This document shows, piece by piece, positions 1 through 9,251 of a stretch of 64,000 nucleotides of DNA. This DNA is from an uncultured Acetatifactor sp. (GTDB lineage: Bacteria; Bacillota; Clostridia; Lachnospirales; Lachnospiraceae). The stretch lies in contig CANQNT010000007.1 in assembly GCA_947625255.1 (NCBI GenBank), positions 1 to 64,000 on the forward strand. The letters are read 5' to 3'. A program made the position numbers and the translations under genes. The notes beneath the pieces were generated by a model that saw nothing but the letters and a program-made list of their open reading frames with translations, was not told the DNA's origin and made no database searches. Within the stretch, counting starts at the first letter, position 1. Each line of letters starts with the position of its first letter.

Positions 1-81
1 TAAAGTTACCCTTTTCCGAATAAAACATATCAAAATCTTTTTAAAAATCAGCTTGACATATCACCAGATTGCTCCTTAAAA

Positions 82-111
82 TGTTTGCGCCCCGCGTCTG
101 ACACAGGGGCG
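82..111 (-). terminator. Putative terminator after the endolysin gene
   Basis: On the minus strand CGCCCC (111-106) can pair with GGGGCG (93-88) around a 12-base loop, followed by an A/T-rich run. It lies just after the endolysin stop and would end the late transcript. The T-tract is weak, so termination efficiency is uncertain. Positions 1-81 are AT-rich and show no gene. Confidence 0.5.
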
Positions 112-119
112 TTGATTGA

Positions 120-1466
120 TTACTGCTTCTCCAGATATGCGGACGAACAGAAGCCTGTGTACTTCACGTTATTCTTGATATATACCAAGTACAGCCACTT
201 CGTCCCGTTATAGCTGGTGTAATAGCCATAGTTTTGGACTTCCGCACCCTTTGGAATCGTGACCATCACGGATTTCCCTGTGCCGGCACCGTTCCTCATG
301 TTGAGGTTTGCGGTCGTGACATACGTTCCTGCCAGCGACTTCAAGAAGCTCTTCGCACTATCCGTTGCCTTCTTCTCAGTCACAGTAGAAGAACTGCTGC
401 TCGAAGATGTGCTTGTCCCAGCGTACTTGTCGTAGTACGTCTGCCCATAGCCAGCCCTCTTGGTCTTCACAGAATCAGACTGATCCGCAGGCTTCTCGTA
501 TTTGGTCAGCACCGCATCGGAAGCTTCCTTCACAGAGGTCGCAGCTTTAAGCGTAGTCAGCAGGCTCTTATACGACTCGGAAATTTCCTTGTAGATGAAC
601 GCCAGCTGCATATCCAGATTGCCGATGGATGCGTTCTGTGCCTCAGCGTAGGCAAGCAGAGCCGCCTTGCGGGTAGAGTACGTCCACTGGCAGAGTCCAA
701 ATCCATAACCATCACTGGAAAACTTGGTATAGCTTCCATCATCCACAGCCGCCGTGTACTCCGCATCGGTCATGCCCAGTTTGGTGTTTCCGCTATTCTG
801 AAGGTTATTCGGAATCAAACTCGACTCTGCATAAAGGTTGCCCATCAGCCCCGCCACACCGTAGGCGTTGCCAATCTTGCCGAGGAGATAATTCCAGATG
901 GTCTCCGGCTTTGCGGTCGTAGTGGCCGCCGCTTTGGTGCTGGAACTGCTCGCCGTGCTGGATGCTGTGGAAGTCTCCGTGTACTTCGGCAGACCGAAAC
1001 CTCTGATATATTTGCCGTTCACCTGCAGGATGCGTCTCTTCACGGAATCGGAGTAATTCCCTTCAATCACATAGATAGTCGTGCCAGACACCATCTCCAC
1101 GATGCCCACATGGTCTGCGGAGCCGGTATTGTCCCCAGAGCCGCTGTCCTGCCAGTCATAGAAGATGACATCTCCGGCACTCGGCGTATAGGAATCATCC
1201 TCTTTCCAGCAGCCGAGGTTCTTGTACAGCGTAATCATCTGGTTGCATCCGCACTCTGTTGGCATAATGTCCGTATACCCCAGCTTAATCGCCACGGCAG
1301 ACACGAAGGTCGCGCACCAGGCATCGGTGTACTGCACCTTGTAGCCTCTCGCCAGTGGGGTGTGGCTGTTATACACATCGATGATTTCCTTGTGCGTCCC
1401 GTCACTCTCGCTATACCCAAGCCATGCCTTTGCCTGGGCTACTACTTTGCTTCTCAAATAGCTCAT
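120..1466 (-). CDS. Endolysin: CHAP amidase/peptidase + tail-lysozyme domain + SH3 cell-wall binding
   Basis: Cell-wall hydrolase of 448 residues that releases virions at the end of infection. Residues about 5-165 look like a CHAP domain: Cys in WCATFVS, His in ADHVGIV and a later IEGN, which fits the Cys-His-Asn triad. After a Ser/Thr/Ala linker, residues about 190-345 resemble the phage tail-lysozyme family (GVAGLMGNLYAESSL, GFGLCQW), with Glu in AESS the likely catalytic acid. A second Ser-rich linker leads to an SH3-like binding domain (TTANLNMRNGAGTGKSV). The ATG at 1466 is chosen because AAAGGGGAAT precedes it; the upstream extension is not needed. There is no signal peptide, so export needs the holin next to it. 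It is the last gene of the late operon. Confidence 0.9.
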   Translation of the reverse strand: MSYLRSKVVAQAKAWLGYSESDGTHKEIIDVYNSHTPLARGYKVQYTDAWCATFVSAVAIKLGYTDIMPTECGCNQMITLYKNLGCWKEDDSYTPSAGDVIFYDWQDSGSGDNTGSADHVGIVEMVSGTTIYVIEGNYSDSVKRRILQVNGKYIRGFGLPKYTETSTASSTASSSSTKAAATTTAKPETIWNYLLGKIGNAYGVAGLMGNLYAESSLIPNNLQNSGNTKLGMTDAEYTAAVDDGSYTKFSSDGYGFGLCQWTYSTRKAALLAYAEAQNASIGNLDMQLAFIYKEISESYKSLLTTLKAATSVKEASDAVLTKYEKPADQSDSVKTKRAGYGQTYYDKYAGTSTSSSSSSSTVTEKKATDSAKSFLKSLAGTYVTTANLNMRNGAGTGKSVMVTIPKGAEVQNYGYYTSYNGTKWLYLVYIKNNVKYTGFCSSAYLEKQ

Positions 1467-1509
1467 AAAATTCCCCTTTCCGGCCGGCATATTTCAGCCG
1501 GCCACATCC

Positions 1510-1812
1510 TTAATCCTGTTTAAACTGGCTGATTGCCTGGATGACCTTGTCATATCCCAGCATGGCACAGAGCCACGAGAGCAGCATCAGTGCCACTGCG
1601 ATCACGACAAGCTGTGGTGTCCATGCCGTCTCCGTCATAATCGTGTATCCCACAGACAGAGCAGCCGATAAAACAAGTGCGACAATTCCCGCCAGCAGAT
1701 TTGCCTTGTAGGACTTGCCGCACTCTTCGAGCTGCTTTTTGATTGCTTCGGTCACCAGACCGGTCAACGTTGAGACCACTAACAGACCCAACAGAAAAAT
1801 TGAATAATTCAT
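1510..1812 (-). CDS. Phage holin
   Basis: Small 100-residue membrane protein directly upstream of the endolysin. It has an N-terminal hydrophobic segment (about residues 3-20), a short charged stretch (KKQLEECGKSYK), then two further hydrophobic segments (about 38-56 and 66-86), ending in a polar tail. Size, membrane topology and position match a holin that forms membrane holes and times lysis. Its start overlaps the stop of the preceding membrane protein (ATGA-type overlap), so the two are translationally coupled. The exact holin family cannot be named from sequence alone. Confidence 0.8.
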   Translation of the reverse strand: MNYSIFLLGLLVVSTLTGLVTEAIKKQLEECGKSYKANLLAGIVALVLSAALSVGYTIMTETAWTPQLVVIAVALMLLSWLCAMLGYDKVIQAISQFKQD

Positions 1813-2231
1813 CCCATTGCCTCCTCCGGATTTAATTCTTCCTCGCTGTTATCCACAGCAGCTTCATTCATGGACATCTTGTCCCGCTCCAATTTGATAA
1901 TCTCCTCCTGCTTCGTCTCGTTGTAGCTCTTGGCTGCGTAGACAGCGAAGGAGATGCTTTCCGTGACCACAGCTGTGATAAGAGAATACAGCGCGTCAAG
2001 GTTCTGGAGCTTCCACATCACAACCATGGAGTAAACTTCCACAGCAGAACAATTTGCAAGCAGGAAAGCCATGATGATTTTTGTGGTCGTCGGCCACTTG
2101 AATGACCGCATCGACTTTTTGACCATCTTCACTTCCAGCCGCTTGTCAAACAGCTCCTTCTCCTTATCGCACTGCCGCTTCTCCCTCTCCACCCGCTCCA
2201 TCTCACGGTCAAAGCGCTTCTCGTTCCACAT
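1809..2231 (-). CDS. Membrane protein with coiled-coil N-terminus, lysis cassette
   Basis: 140 residues starting MWNEKRFDREMERVEREK. The first 45 residues are strongly charged and predicted helical. Two hydrophobic segments follow (about 52-70 and 80-105), then an acidic tail. The ATG at 2231 has AAAGGAGG nine bases upstream, so the longer frame to 2255 is rejected. It sits between a membrane-anchored coiled-coil protein and the holin and overlaps the holin by four bases. It may be a holin partner, antiholin or spanin-like helper, but no family is recognised. Confidence 0.7.
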   Translation of the reverse strand: MWNEKRFDREMERVEREKRQCDKEKELFDKRLEVKMVKKSMRSFKWPTTTKIIMAFLLANCSAVEVYSMVVMWKLQNLDALYSLITAVVTESISFAVYAAKSYNETKQEEIIKLERDKMSMNEAAVDNSEEELNPEEAMG

Positions 2232-2261
2232 GGCGCACCGCCTCCTTTCCGCCACAGGACA

Positions 2262-2693
2262 TCAATTTGCCTTGTGCGCCTGCTTCGAGAGGTAGGTGGT
2301 CAGTTCCTCGTGGGCTGCCGTGGTCGGACCGTTCGCACCCATTTCGTGCAGGCCGTCAATGATGGCAAGCAGGGCGCGCATTGTGATTTCCCGCTCTTCG
2401 AGCGACGCCTGCAGGATTCGCTTGTCCTCCTGCTCGGAGCGGAGCAACTCTTCCAGGCTGATATAGTCTTTCTTCAGTTTCTCCTCGATGTCGGCAATGC
2501 GCCCCTCTGCCCTCGCAAGCCGCTCCTCCATCCGTTTCTCCCGGCTCTCTTCTTCCAGCTCCTTCTTCGTCCCGCCGGTCATCCGGTTCTTGAATTCCGG
2601 ATACTCCTTGTAGACGAAATAGGCGAGAAGCAGGAAGATGATGAGCCACTGGAGAACCGCCTCCCCAGATACCAAATCAGTGATTTTATCCAT
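2262..2693 (-). CDS. Membrane-anchored coiled-coil protein, lysis cassette
   Basis: 143 residues, with an N-terminal transmembrane helix (LQWLIIFLLLAYFVYKEY) followed by a long charged coiled coil (residues about 35-120). This is the layout of haemolysin XhlA-like or antiholin-like accessory lysis proteins, although the sequence family is not recognised. The ATG at 2693 has GAGGAAGGAG upstream. It is the first gene of the lysis cassette, after two terminator-like hairpins that separate it from the fibre gene. Confidence 0.65.
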   Translation of the reverse strand: MDKITDLVSGEAVLQWLIIFLLLAYFVYKEYPEFKNRMTGGTKKELEEESREKRMEERLARAEGRIADIEEKLKKDYISLEELLRSEQEDKRILQASLEEREITMRALLAIIDGLHEMGANGPTTAAHEELTTYLSKQAHKAN

Positions 2694-2724
2694 ACTCTTC
2701 TCCTTCCTCTGCCCGTAAAAGGGC

Positions 2725-2787
2725 ATAAAAATAGGACTGTGGTTAGCAGTCCCGCGTTGATATATATAAACACAGCCAGTGCTGTGA
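2725..2787 (-). terminator. Two tandem hairpins between the fibre and lysis genes
   Basis: On the minus strand CACAGC/GCTGTG (2786-2771) is followed by TTTATATAT. A second hairpin GGACTG/CAGTCC (2751-2733) is followed by TATTTTT. Both look like factor-independent terminators lying after the fibre stop at 2793 and before the lysis gene start at 2693. They probably reduce, rather than abolish, read-through into the lysis genes. Confidence 0.6.
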
Positions 2788-2792
2788 TTGCT

Positions 2793-5195
2793 TTATATAA
2801 TTTCAATCTCGAATGATGCAGAAAGGGTATCTCCTGTGTTCATGGTGTAAGCGCCCATCGAACTATTGATACAATCGAGGTAAGCTTTAAACCTCGGTCT
2901 GCTCTCCGAACTGAAATCGGTAACATTCGCACAGTAGTAATCTCCTTTTCCGGAAAGGACACGGATTGTTGCGGTAAAGTCTTTTCCATAGAAAGAAACG
3001 GACTCTACATCAGTACTCTTTCCAGTTCCTTCATCGGTTATAAGTCTGCATTCCGTATCAACTGAGTACCCAGTCAAGAGGTCTTTATAGATGGAATACA
3101 GCCCACATCCTGTATACCGTGACACACTGAATTCATCCTCTCCAACATATATCCACTTATTGCTGACTACCAGTTTCCGCCCTCTGAACTCCAGTTTCTT
3201 ATATCGGGTAAAGGCAATATTCTGAGTGTCATTGCAGAAATAGACATCCGAGGAGACAAACAATGTTACAGCATGGGCCTTTGTCTCTTCCAATACAGCA
3301 TCTTCACTGATCTCCGTACCGTCAACCAGAATCCTCACACTCTGGTATTTCTCGTCACCGTGACAGCCGCCGATAAAGTCATCTGCACTCACCTGCTTAA
3401 TGGGCCCTTCAATATCAGTTCCGTTCCACACAATATTTCCGTTAATCTGCCCGCTATATACCCTCCACGTATCCAGATTGATAGAGGAAGATACCTGCCT
3501 TTTTACAGTATAAACAGATTTCCCCTGTGTGATGGTAATGGCTGACGCCGTTTTTGAAACACTCAGCATCAGGCGTGCATCTACTTCATCCTCCGTATAA
3601 AGTTCGTCCTTTGTATACAGATTTTCCTTCGAGTAGGTTTCGTCTCTGCTATAGGTTTCGGACTTGTTATACACCTCATCTTTCGAGTAGACATAAACTC
3701 CCTTTGGGCTGTACATCCAGCTGCCATCCGAAGCATCCGATGGCAATGCACTCTCGTCTCCCGCAATCACAAGAAGGGTTGCATTATTTTCCGTCCGATA
3801 TGCTCTGGAGAACGGGCACACCAAAAGATAATGGTCACTGTCTCCGGAAACAAGTGAACAGGTTGTGTTTGTATAGATTGTTTTGTGCAGGCTGTCAAAC
3901 ACAAGGTCAGCCGGATTATCCGGTAGAGCCGAAACTGTGGCATACTTAAAATAATAGGTGCCGTTGGTTAACACGAAACTCAGCCCGGATACGGCAATTG
4001 CATATTGCGTATCTGGATCAATCGGAATGACAGCGATAAAATTACTGGTGCTGTCCGTTACCACATTGGCGCTGTCCGTGCTGAGGTAATACTTATCATA
4101 GTCCAGTTCCCCAGTATACAGGTTCTCACAGGATGGCTGCCAAAAATCACAGCCCTCTGCTTTTACCCCCTGCACGGAGAAACTGTTATACAAACCTTCC
4201 ATATAAGAACTGTATTGTTTTTCACTATAGGTGCCTTTCAACAACTCCACATAATCGGGTTCAATGTCCTCTGCCAGCTGGATCACAACGCACTTATCAT
4301 TTTCCCCCGTTGTAAACTGGTAACAGTATTGACAGGTTCCAGAAGCGGCAGTACAGCCTTTCAGGACATCTCCGTCCACGGCCACATTAACTCCACGTTC
4401 CATAGTGTCCAGCAGTTCCTCTTTGGTTTCAAGAAAAGTCGCAATCTTGATATTGTAATATCCGTTTTCAAGTGCCACATTCTCCTGTCGGAAAAAGGTG
4501 TACGATGTCGAAGGCTCAATGTCCACAAACATCATATAGTAATCCTGACTGCTGATGAGCTTCATGTCACCTGCCAGAGAACCACTCAGCTTATACTTCT
4601 TTCTGATTTCGCCATATGCAAGGTTTTCAGTAGCCATAAAATCTGTTTTGCAGCCTGGTATGGCATTTCTGCGGATGTCATAGGATGACCGGACTTTTTC
4701 TGTAATACGTTCAGACAGCCCTCTGCTCATTGCTCCAAGAGACCCCCACGTTTTACCAAGAAAGTCAACACGGGCATCCACAACTTCAGCCGCATAATCA
4801 GCATCTGAATCTGTTGAAGCAGAAACGTTAGCGTCCAGCCTGGTTTCCATTTGATCCATCCGGGTGTTTAATTCATCCCGGTTCTCATTGGACACTGTCT
4901 CCGCTGCTGATGCCCTCTGATCCACAGCTTCCTCCGATGCCGCTATCCGGGCTTTCACGTCTTCCACAGCGTCCGCCAGGTCTTTTTCTGCATCCGCGAT
5001 CTGCTGGCTGTACAGGCTATGCAGCATCCAATAGGTGTCATCTGTGATTGCCGTTCCTGCAGGAACAGCTCTTCTTGAGATATAGCTGTCTCCGCTGTCC
5101 TCATGAAGGACAATGGTCAGCTCCTCATAGCTTTTGCTCCCGTTCCACACACCACCGTGTACCGGGACAATCCTTCTTCCAATATACTCTGACAT
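2793..5195 (-). CDS. Tail fibre / receptor-binding protein 1
   Basis: 800-residue structural protein. Its first ~140 residues (MSEYIGRRIVPVHGGVWN, DSGDSYISRRAVPAGT, a coiled coil, then NVSASTDSDADYAAEVVDAR) closely match the start of the neighbouring 1042-residue fibre. They are presumably the module that docks on the baseplate. The middle is beta-rich and unique. Residues about 500-537 contain six imperfect six-residue repeats of the form Y-(S/N/T)-(K/R/E)-(D/S/E)-E-x. The C-terminal part is likely the receptor-binding head. No enzymatic domain is visible. The start has GGGAGAAATTT upstream. A poly-G tract lies in the 226-bp leader. Confidence 0.8.
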   Translation of the reverse strand: MSEYIGRRIVPVHGGVWNGSKSYEELTIVLHEDSGDSYISRRAVPAGTAITDDTYWMLHSLYSQQIADAEKDLADAVEDVKARIAASEEAVDQRASAAETVSNENRDELNTRMDQMETRLDANVSASTDSDADYAAEVVDARVDFLGKTWGSLGAMSRGLSERITEKVRSSYDIRRNAIPGCKTDFMATENLAYGEIRKKYKLSGSLAGDMKLISSQDYYMMFVDIEPSTSYTFFRQENVALENGYYNIKIATFLETKEELLDTMERGVNVAVDGDVLKGCTAASGTCQYCYQFTTGENDKCVVIQLAEDIEPDYVELLKGTYSEKQYSSYMEGLYNSFSVQGVKAEGCDFWQPSCENLYTGELDYDKYYLSTDSANVVTDSTSNFIAVIPIDPDTQYAIAVSGLSFVLTNGTYYFKYATVSALPDNPADLVFDSLHKTIYTNTTCSLVSGDSDHYLLVCPFSRAYRTENNATLLVIAGDESALPSDASDGSWMYSPKGVYVYSKDEVYNKSETYSRDETYSKENLYTKDELYTEDEVDARLMLSVSKTASAITITQGKSVYTVKRQVSSSINLDTWRVYSGQINGNIVWNGTDIEGPIKQVSADDFIGGCHGDEKYQSVRILVDGTEISEDAVLEETKAHAVTLFVSSDVYFCNDTQNIAFTRYKKLEFRGRKLVVSNKWIYVGEDEFSVSRYTGCGLYSIYKDLLTGYSVDTECRLITDEGTGKSTDVESVSFYGKDFTATIRVLSGKGDYYCANVTDFSSESRPRFKAYLDCINSSMGAYTMNTGDTLSASFEIEII

Positions 5196-5336
5196 AAATT
5201 TCTCCCTTCTGCCGATCCTCCGGCTGTGCGATTATTTCCGTTTCCATTGCAGCATAGGCCCGCTACAAGGAATCGAAATCTCCAAGCCAGATTTCTTCAC
5301 AGAAGGGAGTTTTCCATGGCGCAAGGTTATCAAATA

Positions 5337-5390
5337 CTACATAACCAGTACCCCCCCCCCGAACTTTCGTTCGATTAAACTAATCTTCAT
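5337..5390 (-). CDS. Small ORF crossed by a 10-G tract (possible phase-variable ORF)
   Basis: Between the two fibre genes an ATG at 5390, preceded by AAAGGATAGGAAA, opens a frame (MKISLIERKF) that runs into ten consecutive G residues on the minus strand (5360-5351). As sequenced, it stops after 17 residues. One extra G would extend it to 42 residues, ending at 5263; nine G would also stop early. The tract and frame are seen directly; expression and variability are inferred. It could equally be an untranslated leader of the downstream fibre gene. Confidence 0.35.
   Translation of the reverse strand: MKISLIERKFGGGVLVM
5351..5360. repeat. Homopolymeric C(10)/G(10) tract
   Basis: Ten uninterrupted C on the plus strand (G on the transcribed minus strand), 155 bp upstream of the fibre 1 start codon. 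Runs of this length are prone to slipped-strand mispairing and are a classic cause of phase variation in surface-related genes. Confidence 0.9.
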
Positions 5391-5421
5391 TTTCCTATCC
5401 TTTCTCCACAGCTGTCTGTGG

Positions 5422-8400
5422 TCAGCTTTCCGCATCCTCGGTCAGGAATCCGCGGATCATATTGTAGTAGCCGTCTGCCCATGCCTGGTAGCCCCTCGCA
5501 CTCGGATGGATACTGTTGGTGAGCGTCCGGCTGGTCTCAGAATACCGGTCGGAGATTGCCTTATCTGAATACGGGTAGGCGTACTTCCGGTTGGTCATCA
5601 TGCCGTGCGAGAAACAGGTCACGTTCTCATGGTAGGCACCGTTGTCGAAGGTCTCCAAGTACAGCTGGTTCAGCGTGTTCGAGGACTTCCGGAAAGTGTA
5701 CATGCTGGAACTGATCAGGTAGCTGTAATCAGAACCGGGACCAATCAGGCCGATGCCGACCTTGCAGTTGGGGTAACCACGGTCTTCAGATAACAGCACG
5801 TCAATGAACTGCTTTGCGTTATTGATGATTGTTGTCAGTGACGCGAAGGTGCTGTATGCCGTGCTGCCCTGCGACACATCGTTGGTTCCAAGTGCGATCA
5901 GCATATAGTCGATGCCGTCATATCCGTTCTGCTTGCAGTACCACCGGAAATCCAGGCAGTCATCATCCGTGTTCCAGAAAGCATTGCTCTTGCCGGAATA
6001 CTCCTCGCCTTTCAGATACCTTGCCCATGTCCACGAACCTCTGCCCTCATGCTCGTAGCCGCTTCCGCCTCTGGTGCCGATGTGGTTAATCACACAGTCG
6101 CCATCCTCGTCCAGCATATCCCACACTTCCTGCGCCAGATACTTGTTGTCCACAAGGGAATCGCCGCAGATGCAGACATTCTTTGTGATGGACTTTGTGA
6201 GCGGGTGGTTGACCTTCACCGTGATGGCTTTGGTCTCCTGATTGGCCGCCGTTACACGGTTCAGACGAATCGCTGTCATCGTAAAGTCCACAGCATCAGA
6301 CCCCGGCGTGTAATTCCAGCACAGTTCATTCCTCGTAATAGTTGCCCCCGCAGAAGTCGTGGAGTAGGTGAACCGGTAAAGGTTCTCCGAACCCTCGAAG
6401 CGGGATAAGCTGTCGTAATAGCACGAGAGCTGCCGCCCCTCCATGCAGTGGAGGACTTTCGGAATCGCAATATCGCTGATGCCGTCATTGTCATATGCCC
6501 CTCTGCAATTGGATGGGACATAGGCGCTGTTATCATCATAAAAGAGCGCCCCGGCATAGTACTCTGTCCCGTCCAGCGTAACCTTCACATCCGGCGATAT
6601 ATGAGCGTTGTAGAACTTGCCCTGGTAGAACGATGCAATGAAAAAGCCGTTCCTTCCGAGCGCAGCAAACTGCGAGTCAGTATAGAAGTTTAGTTCCTTG
6701 TTTTCCTTGTCATAGGCGAAAATCGTCATATGGTCCGGGTCGGTTGTAACCTTCCAAGCCACAGGCTCATCCTGTGCGGCCAGCCACCAGAACCTCTCAT
6801 TCTCCGGACAGGCCAGCATCCTCCCTGTAATCTGCACCGTGTCATTCTCCCGGTCAATGGCAAACGCTCCGGAAGCAAGGTACACCGTGCCTGCGCCAAA
6901 TGCCCTGCAGTACTTCCTCTCCACAAAACTCTCAGTTGTCTCATAATAGAACAGCTCACCGGCTTTATAGGTGGTGCCGTTATAGGTGAAAGACACATCC
7001 GTTGACATATGCGGATTATGGAGCTTCCCTGAATACAGGGCAGCGATATAATATCCGTTCGTTCCCAAACTGCGGAATGTCGTTGTGTTATACAGGTTGA
7101 TCTCCCCGGCGGAAAGGTCATAGCCAAGGATCATCATCTGTTTGGCATCCAGTTCCGCAGACTCAAGAATGGCATGCGGCTCGTCCTCCGCTTCCACCCA
7201 GATGAACTGCCGGTTATCCGCACAGCCGAGCGCCTTTGTCGTGACCTGGATGGTCATCGCTTCCAGATCCACCTCAATCGCGCCGTAGCTTAAGAAAAGC
7301 GTATGGGTGAGATACTTGCTGTAGTTAAGGGCTGTGTTCACCTTCGTGGGCAGGTCGCCGTATTCCTTGCCGTTGATCGTGAAGCAGTTCTCGCTTCCAC
7401 TGGACAATGGAGCGGTATAAAACACGAGGCTGCCGTAAAAGACCGCCAGCACAAACCGGTCAACAGTAAACAGCTGGTTCCAGGAGCTGTTCGTCTCCAC
7501 ATGCCATTCGCCCACGTTGTTGCCATCATCGTCAAATTCGTCCTGCCAGTAGATGACCCACCATGCGGAGGGCTTGAATTCGAATTCAACATTGCTGTCC
7601 ACGGTCACGCTGGTCTGCTTGTAAGTGTCGCCGTTCACCCTCCTGCAGAGATAGCTGGTCTTCCCAACCTCAACACCCACGGTGCCGGCACTGGTGGAAA
7701 ACGTCACCGCGACCTGCCCGTTGATCCCCTGCCAGGTGCTTGCATAGTTGTTCAGCAGACACGCAGAGCGCAGGTCAGTCATCAGGTAGACACGGCTCTT
7801 ATAGTTGCCGGAACGGTAAGTGGAACTGGTGCTTATTGAGATATACGCTGTGTTATCCAGCAGCTTCACAATCTCATTATCATAATCCACGCCGGATTCT
7901 GCACGGAACACACCGCCGAGGGAATTCCTGCTGCTGTCGTAACACCAGATATTGCAGTATTCATCGTTGCCGCTCATATAGCCGAACCGGCCGCTTACCA
8001 TGACGCTGCCGCCTGTCACAGGGATATTGCGCCAGCACCGCCAATAGTCACTGCTGGTAAAAGTCCCTATTTCATTGACATACCCATAATTCATCGTCCA
8101 GGCATCGAGGATGTCCTGGAATGTCCTCACTCCGCCAATGCTCCGGATGTTATCCCCAAGAGACGTGCGGGTCTTCCCGGTATCGTCCACACGGGCATCG
8201 ACCACCTCTGCCGCATAGTCGGCGTCCGGGTCTGTGCTTGCCGTCACATTGGCATCCAGCCGTGCTTCCAGCGTATCCATCCGGCTGTTGAGCGTACTCT
8301 TGTTGCTGTTGGTCAGCGCCACAGCCGCGTCCACATCCTCCTGGTAAAGCTCCATCTGCTCGGAGAACCTTGCGCACAGCGCCCAATAATCCTCCTGCTC

Positions 8401-8550
8401 CAGCCCCGTCCCGGCAGGCACATCCTTGCGGCTGATATAGCTGTCGCCGGTGCCCTCCTCATAGACGATGACCAGAGGCTCATACGTTTTTGCACTGTTC
8501 CATATCCCGCCGTGGGTCGGGACAATGCGGTTTCCAACATATTCTGACAT
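5422..8550 (-). CDS. Tail fibre / receptor-binding protein 2 with C-terminal SGNH hydrolase
   Basis: 1042 residues. The N-terminus (MSEYVGNRIVPTHGGIWN, TGDSYISRKDVPAGTGL, NVTASTDPDADYAAEVVDAR) is paralogous to fibre 1. The centre holds repeated beta-rich units of about 110-140 residues (for example IEVDLEAMTIQVT, then FAIDRENDTVQITGRML). The last ~230 residues look like an SGNH/GDSL hydrolase: GDSLVDN (block I), ALGTNDVS (block III), and NSIHPSARGY (block V), where the usual Asp of DxxH is Asn. Such domains deacetylate or cleave surface glycans. The activity is inferred, and the Asn change could weaken it. The gene sits between BppU and fibre 1. Confidence 0.85.
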   Translation of the reverse strand: MSEYVGNRIVPTHGGIWNSAKTYEPLVIVYEEGTGDSYISRKDVPAGTGLEQEDYWALCARFSEQMELYQEDVDAAVALTNSNKSTLNSRMDTLEARLDANVTASTDPDADYAAEVVDARVDDTGKTRTSLGDNIRSIGGVRTFQDILDAWTMNYGYVNEIGTFTSSDYWRCWRNIPVTGGSVMVSGRFGYMSGNDEYCNIWCYDSSRNSLGGVFRAESGVDYDNEIVKLLDNTAYISISTSSTYRSGNYKSRVYLMTDLRSACLLNNYASTWQGINGQVAVTFSTSAGTVGVEVGKTSYLCRRVNGDTYKQTSVTVDSNVEFEFKPSAWWVIYWQDEFDDDGNNVGEWHVETNSSWNQLFTVDRFVLAVFYGSLVFYTAPLSSGSENCFTINGKEYGDLPTKVNTALNYSKYLTHTLFLSYGAIEVDLEAMTIQVTTKALGCADNRQFIWVEAEDEPHAILESAELDAKQMMILGYDLSAGEINLYNTTTFRSLGTNGYYIAALYSGKLHNPHMSTDVSFTYNGTTYKAGELFYYETTESFVERKYCRAFGAGTVYLASGAFAIDRENDTVQITGRMLACPENERFWWLAAQDEPVAWKVTTDPDHMTIFAYDKENKELNFYTDSQFAALGRNGFFIASFYQGKFYNAHISPDVKVTLDGTEYYAGALFYDDNSAYVPSNCRGAYDNDGISDIAIPKVLHCMEGRQLSCYYDSLSRFEGSENLYRFTYSTTSAGATITRNELCWNYTPGSDAVDFTMTAIRLNRVTAANQETKAITVKVNHPLTKSITKNVCICGDSLVDNKYLAQEVWDMLDEDGDCVINHIGTRGGSGYEHEGRGSWTWARYLKGEEYSGKSNAFWNTDDDCLDFRWYCKQNGYDGIDYMLIALGTNDVSQGSTAYSTFASLTTIINNAKQFIDVLLSEDRGYPNCKVGIGLIGPGSDYSYLISSSMYTFRKSSNTLNQLYLETFDNGAYHENVTCFSHGMMTNRKYAYPYSDKAISDRYSETSRTLTNSIHPSARGYQAWADGYYNMIRGFLTEDAES

Positions 8551-8582
8551 AAATTTCTCCCTTCCGCCCTCACGGGCTGTCC

Positions 8583-9251
8583 TTATGCTTCTCCATACGT
8601 CACCACAAGGTTCCCTTCGTCATCCATGCTAAAGGAAAGCCCCAGCAGGCCGTCCGTTGCGATGGCAAGATGCCCATCATCCGTAATGGAAGCATCCATC
8701 ATCCCCTCCAGCACCAGGGAGATAGTCGAGGATTCCGTGCCGCTTGTCACGCCGAGGCCGTCATTGGAGCGGATGGCAAAATACCCATCGTCCGTGATGA
8801 ACACCTCGTAAATCCCCGCCGCGATTGCCGCGGCCGCCTTGCTCACCGTCATGGTGGCGATATTGCCGTTGCTGGCCGCCGCCCTCTCCACGCGGAGGAC
8901 AAGCGAAAAAGCCCCCAGCACGTCCCCGTCCTCGGTAAGAAGCATCAGGTCAACCGGCACCCTGCCATAGAGCGCGGTCATAAACTCCGTGATGGTGAAC
9001 ACAGCGTAGTTGCCATCAAAATAGACCAGGTCTTCTGCCGACTCGCTGCTGTACTGGAATATGTTCCCGTCCGGCCGTGTGCCAGAGCATGACAGGATCG
9101 CCCCGTCCGGGATAGTGTATTCCACAGCCCCATCATAGAACGTGCAGCGGATCTTCCGCGCCTGGTTATCGAACTGCTTCACATGGACGATGGGCGGCAC
9201 AAGGTTTTCCGTAAGCGACAGGTTAACTGCCTGCGTGATCGTCACCGCCAT
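8583..9251 (-). CDS. Baseplate upper protein, BppU-like N-terminal domain
   Basis: 222 residues. The first ~125 (VNLSLTENLVPPIVHVKQFDNQARKIRCTFYDG, then PDGAILSCSGTRPDGN) have the features of the BppU N-terminal domain, which attaches receptor-binding proteins to the baseplate in lactococcal-type siphophages. The C-terminal half has two short repeats (ITDDGYFAIRSNDGLG and ITDDGHLAIATDGLLG) that may form a beta-structured tip. Its start overlaps the end of the preceding small gene by 29 bases. It lies between Tal and the two fibres, as expected for this protein. Confidence 0.8.
   Translation of the reverse strand: MAVTITQAVNLSLTENLVPPIVHVKQFDNQARKIRCTFYDGAVEYTIPDGAILSCSGTRPDGNIFQYSSESAEDLVYFDGNYAVFTITEFMTALYGRVPVDLMLLTEDGDVLGAFSLVLRVERAAASNGNIATMTVSKAAAAIAAGIYEVFITDDGYFAIRSNDGLGVTSGTESSTISLVLEGMMDASITDDGHLAIATDGLLGLSFSMDDEGNLVVTYGEA

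Noticed and set aside
5351..8550. Diversity-generating retroelement acting on the fibre genes
   Set aside because: No reverse transcriptase gene and no template/variable repeat pair were found in the window.
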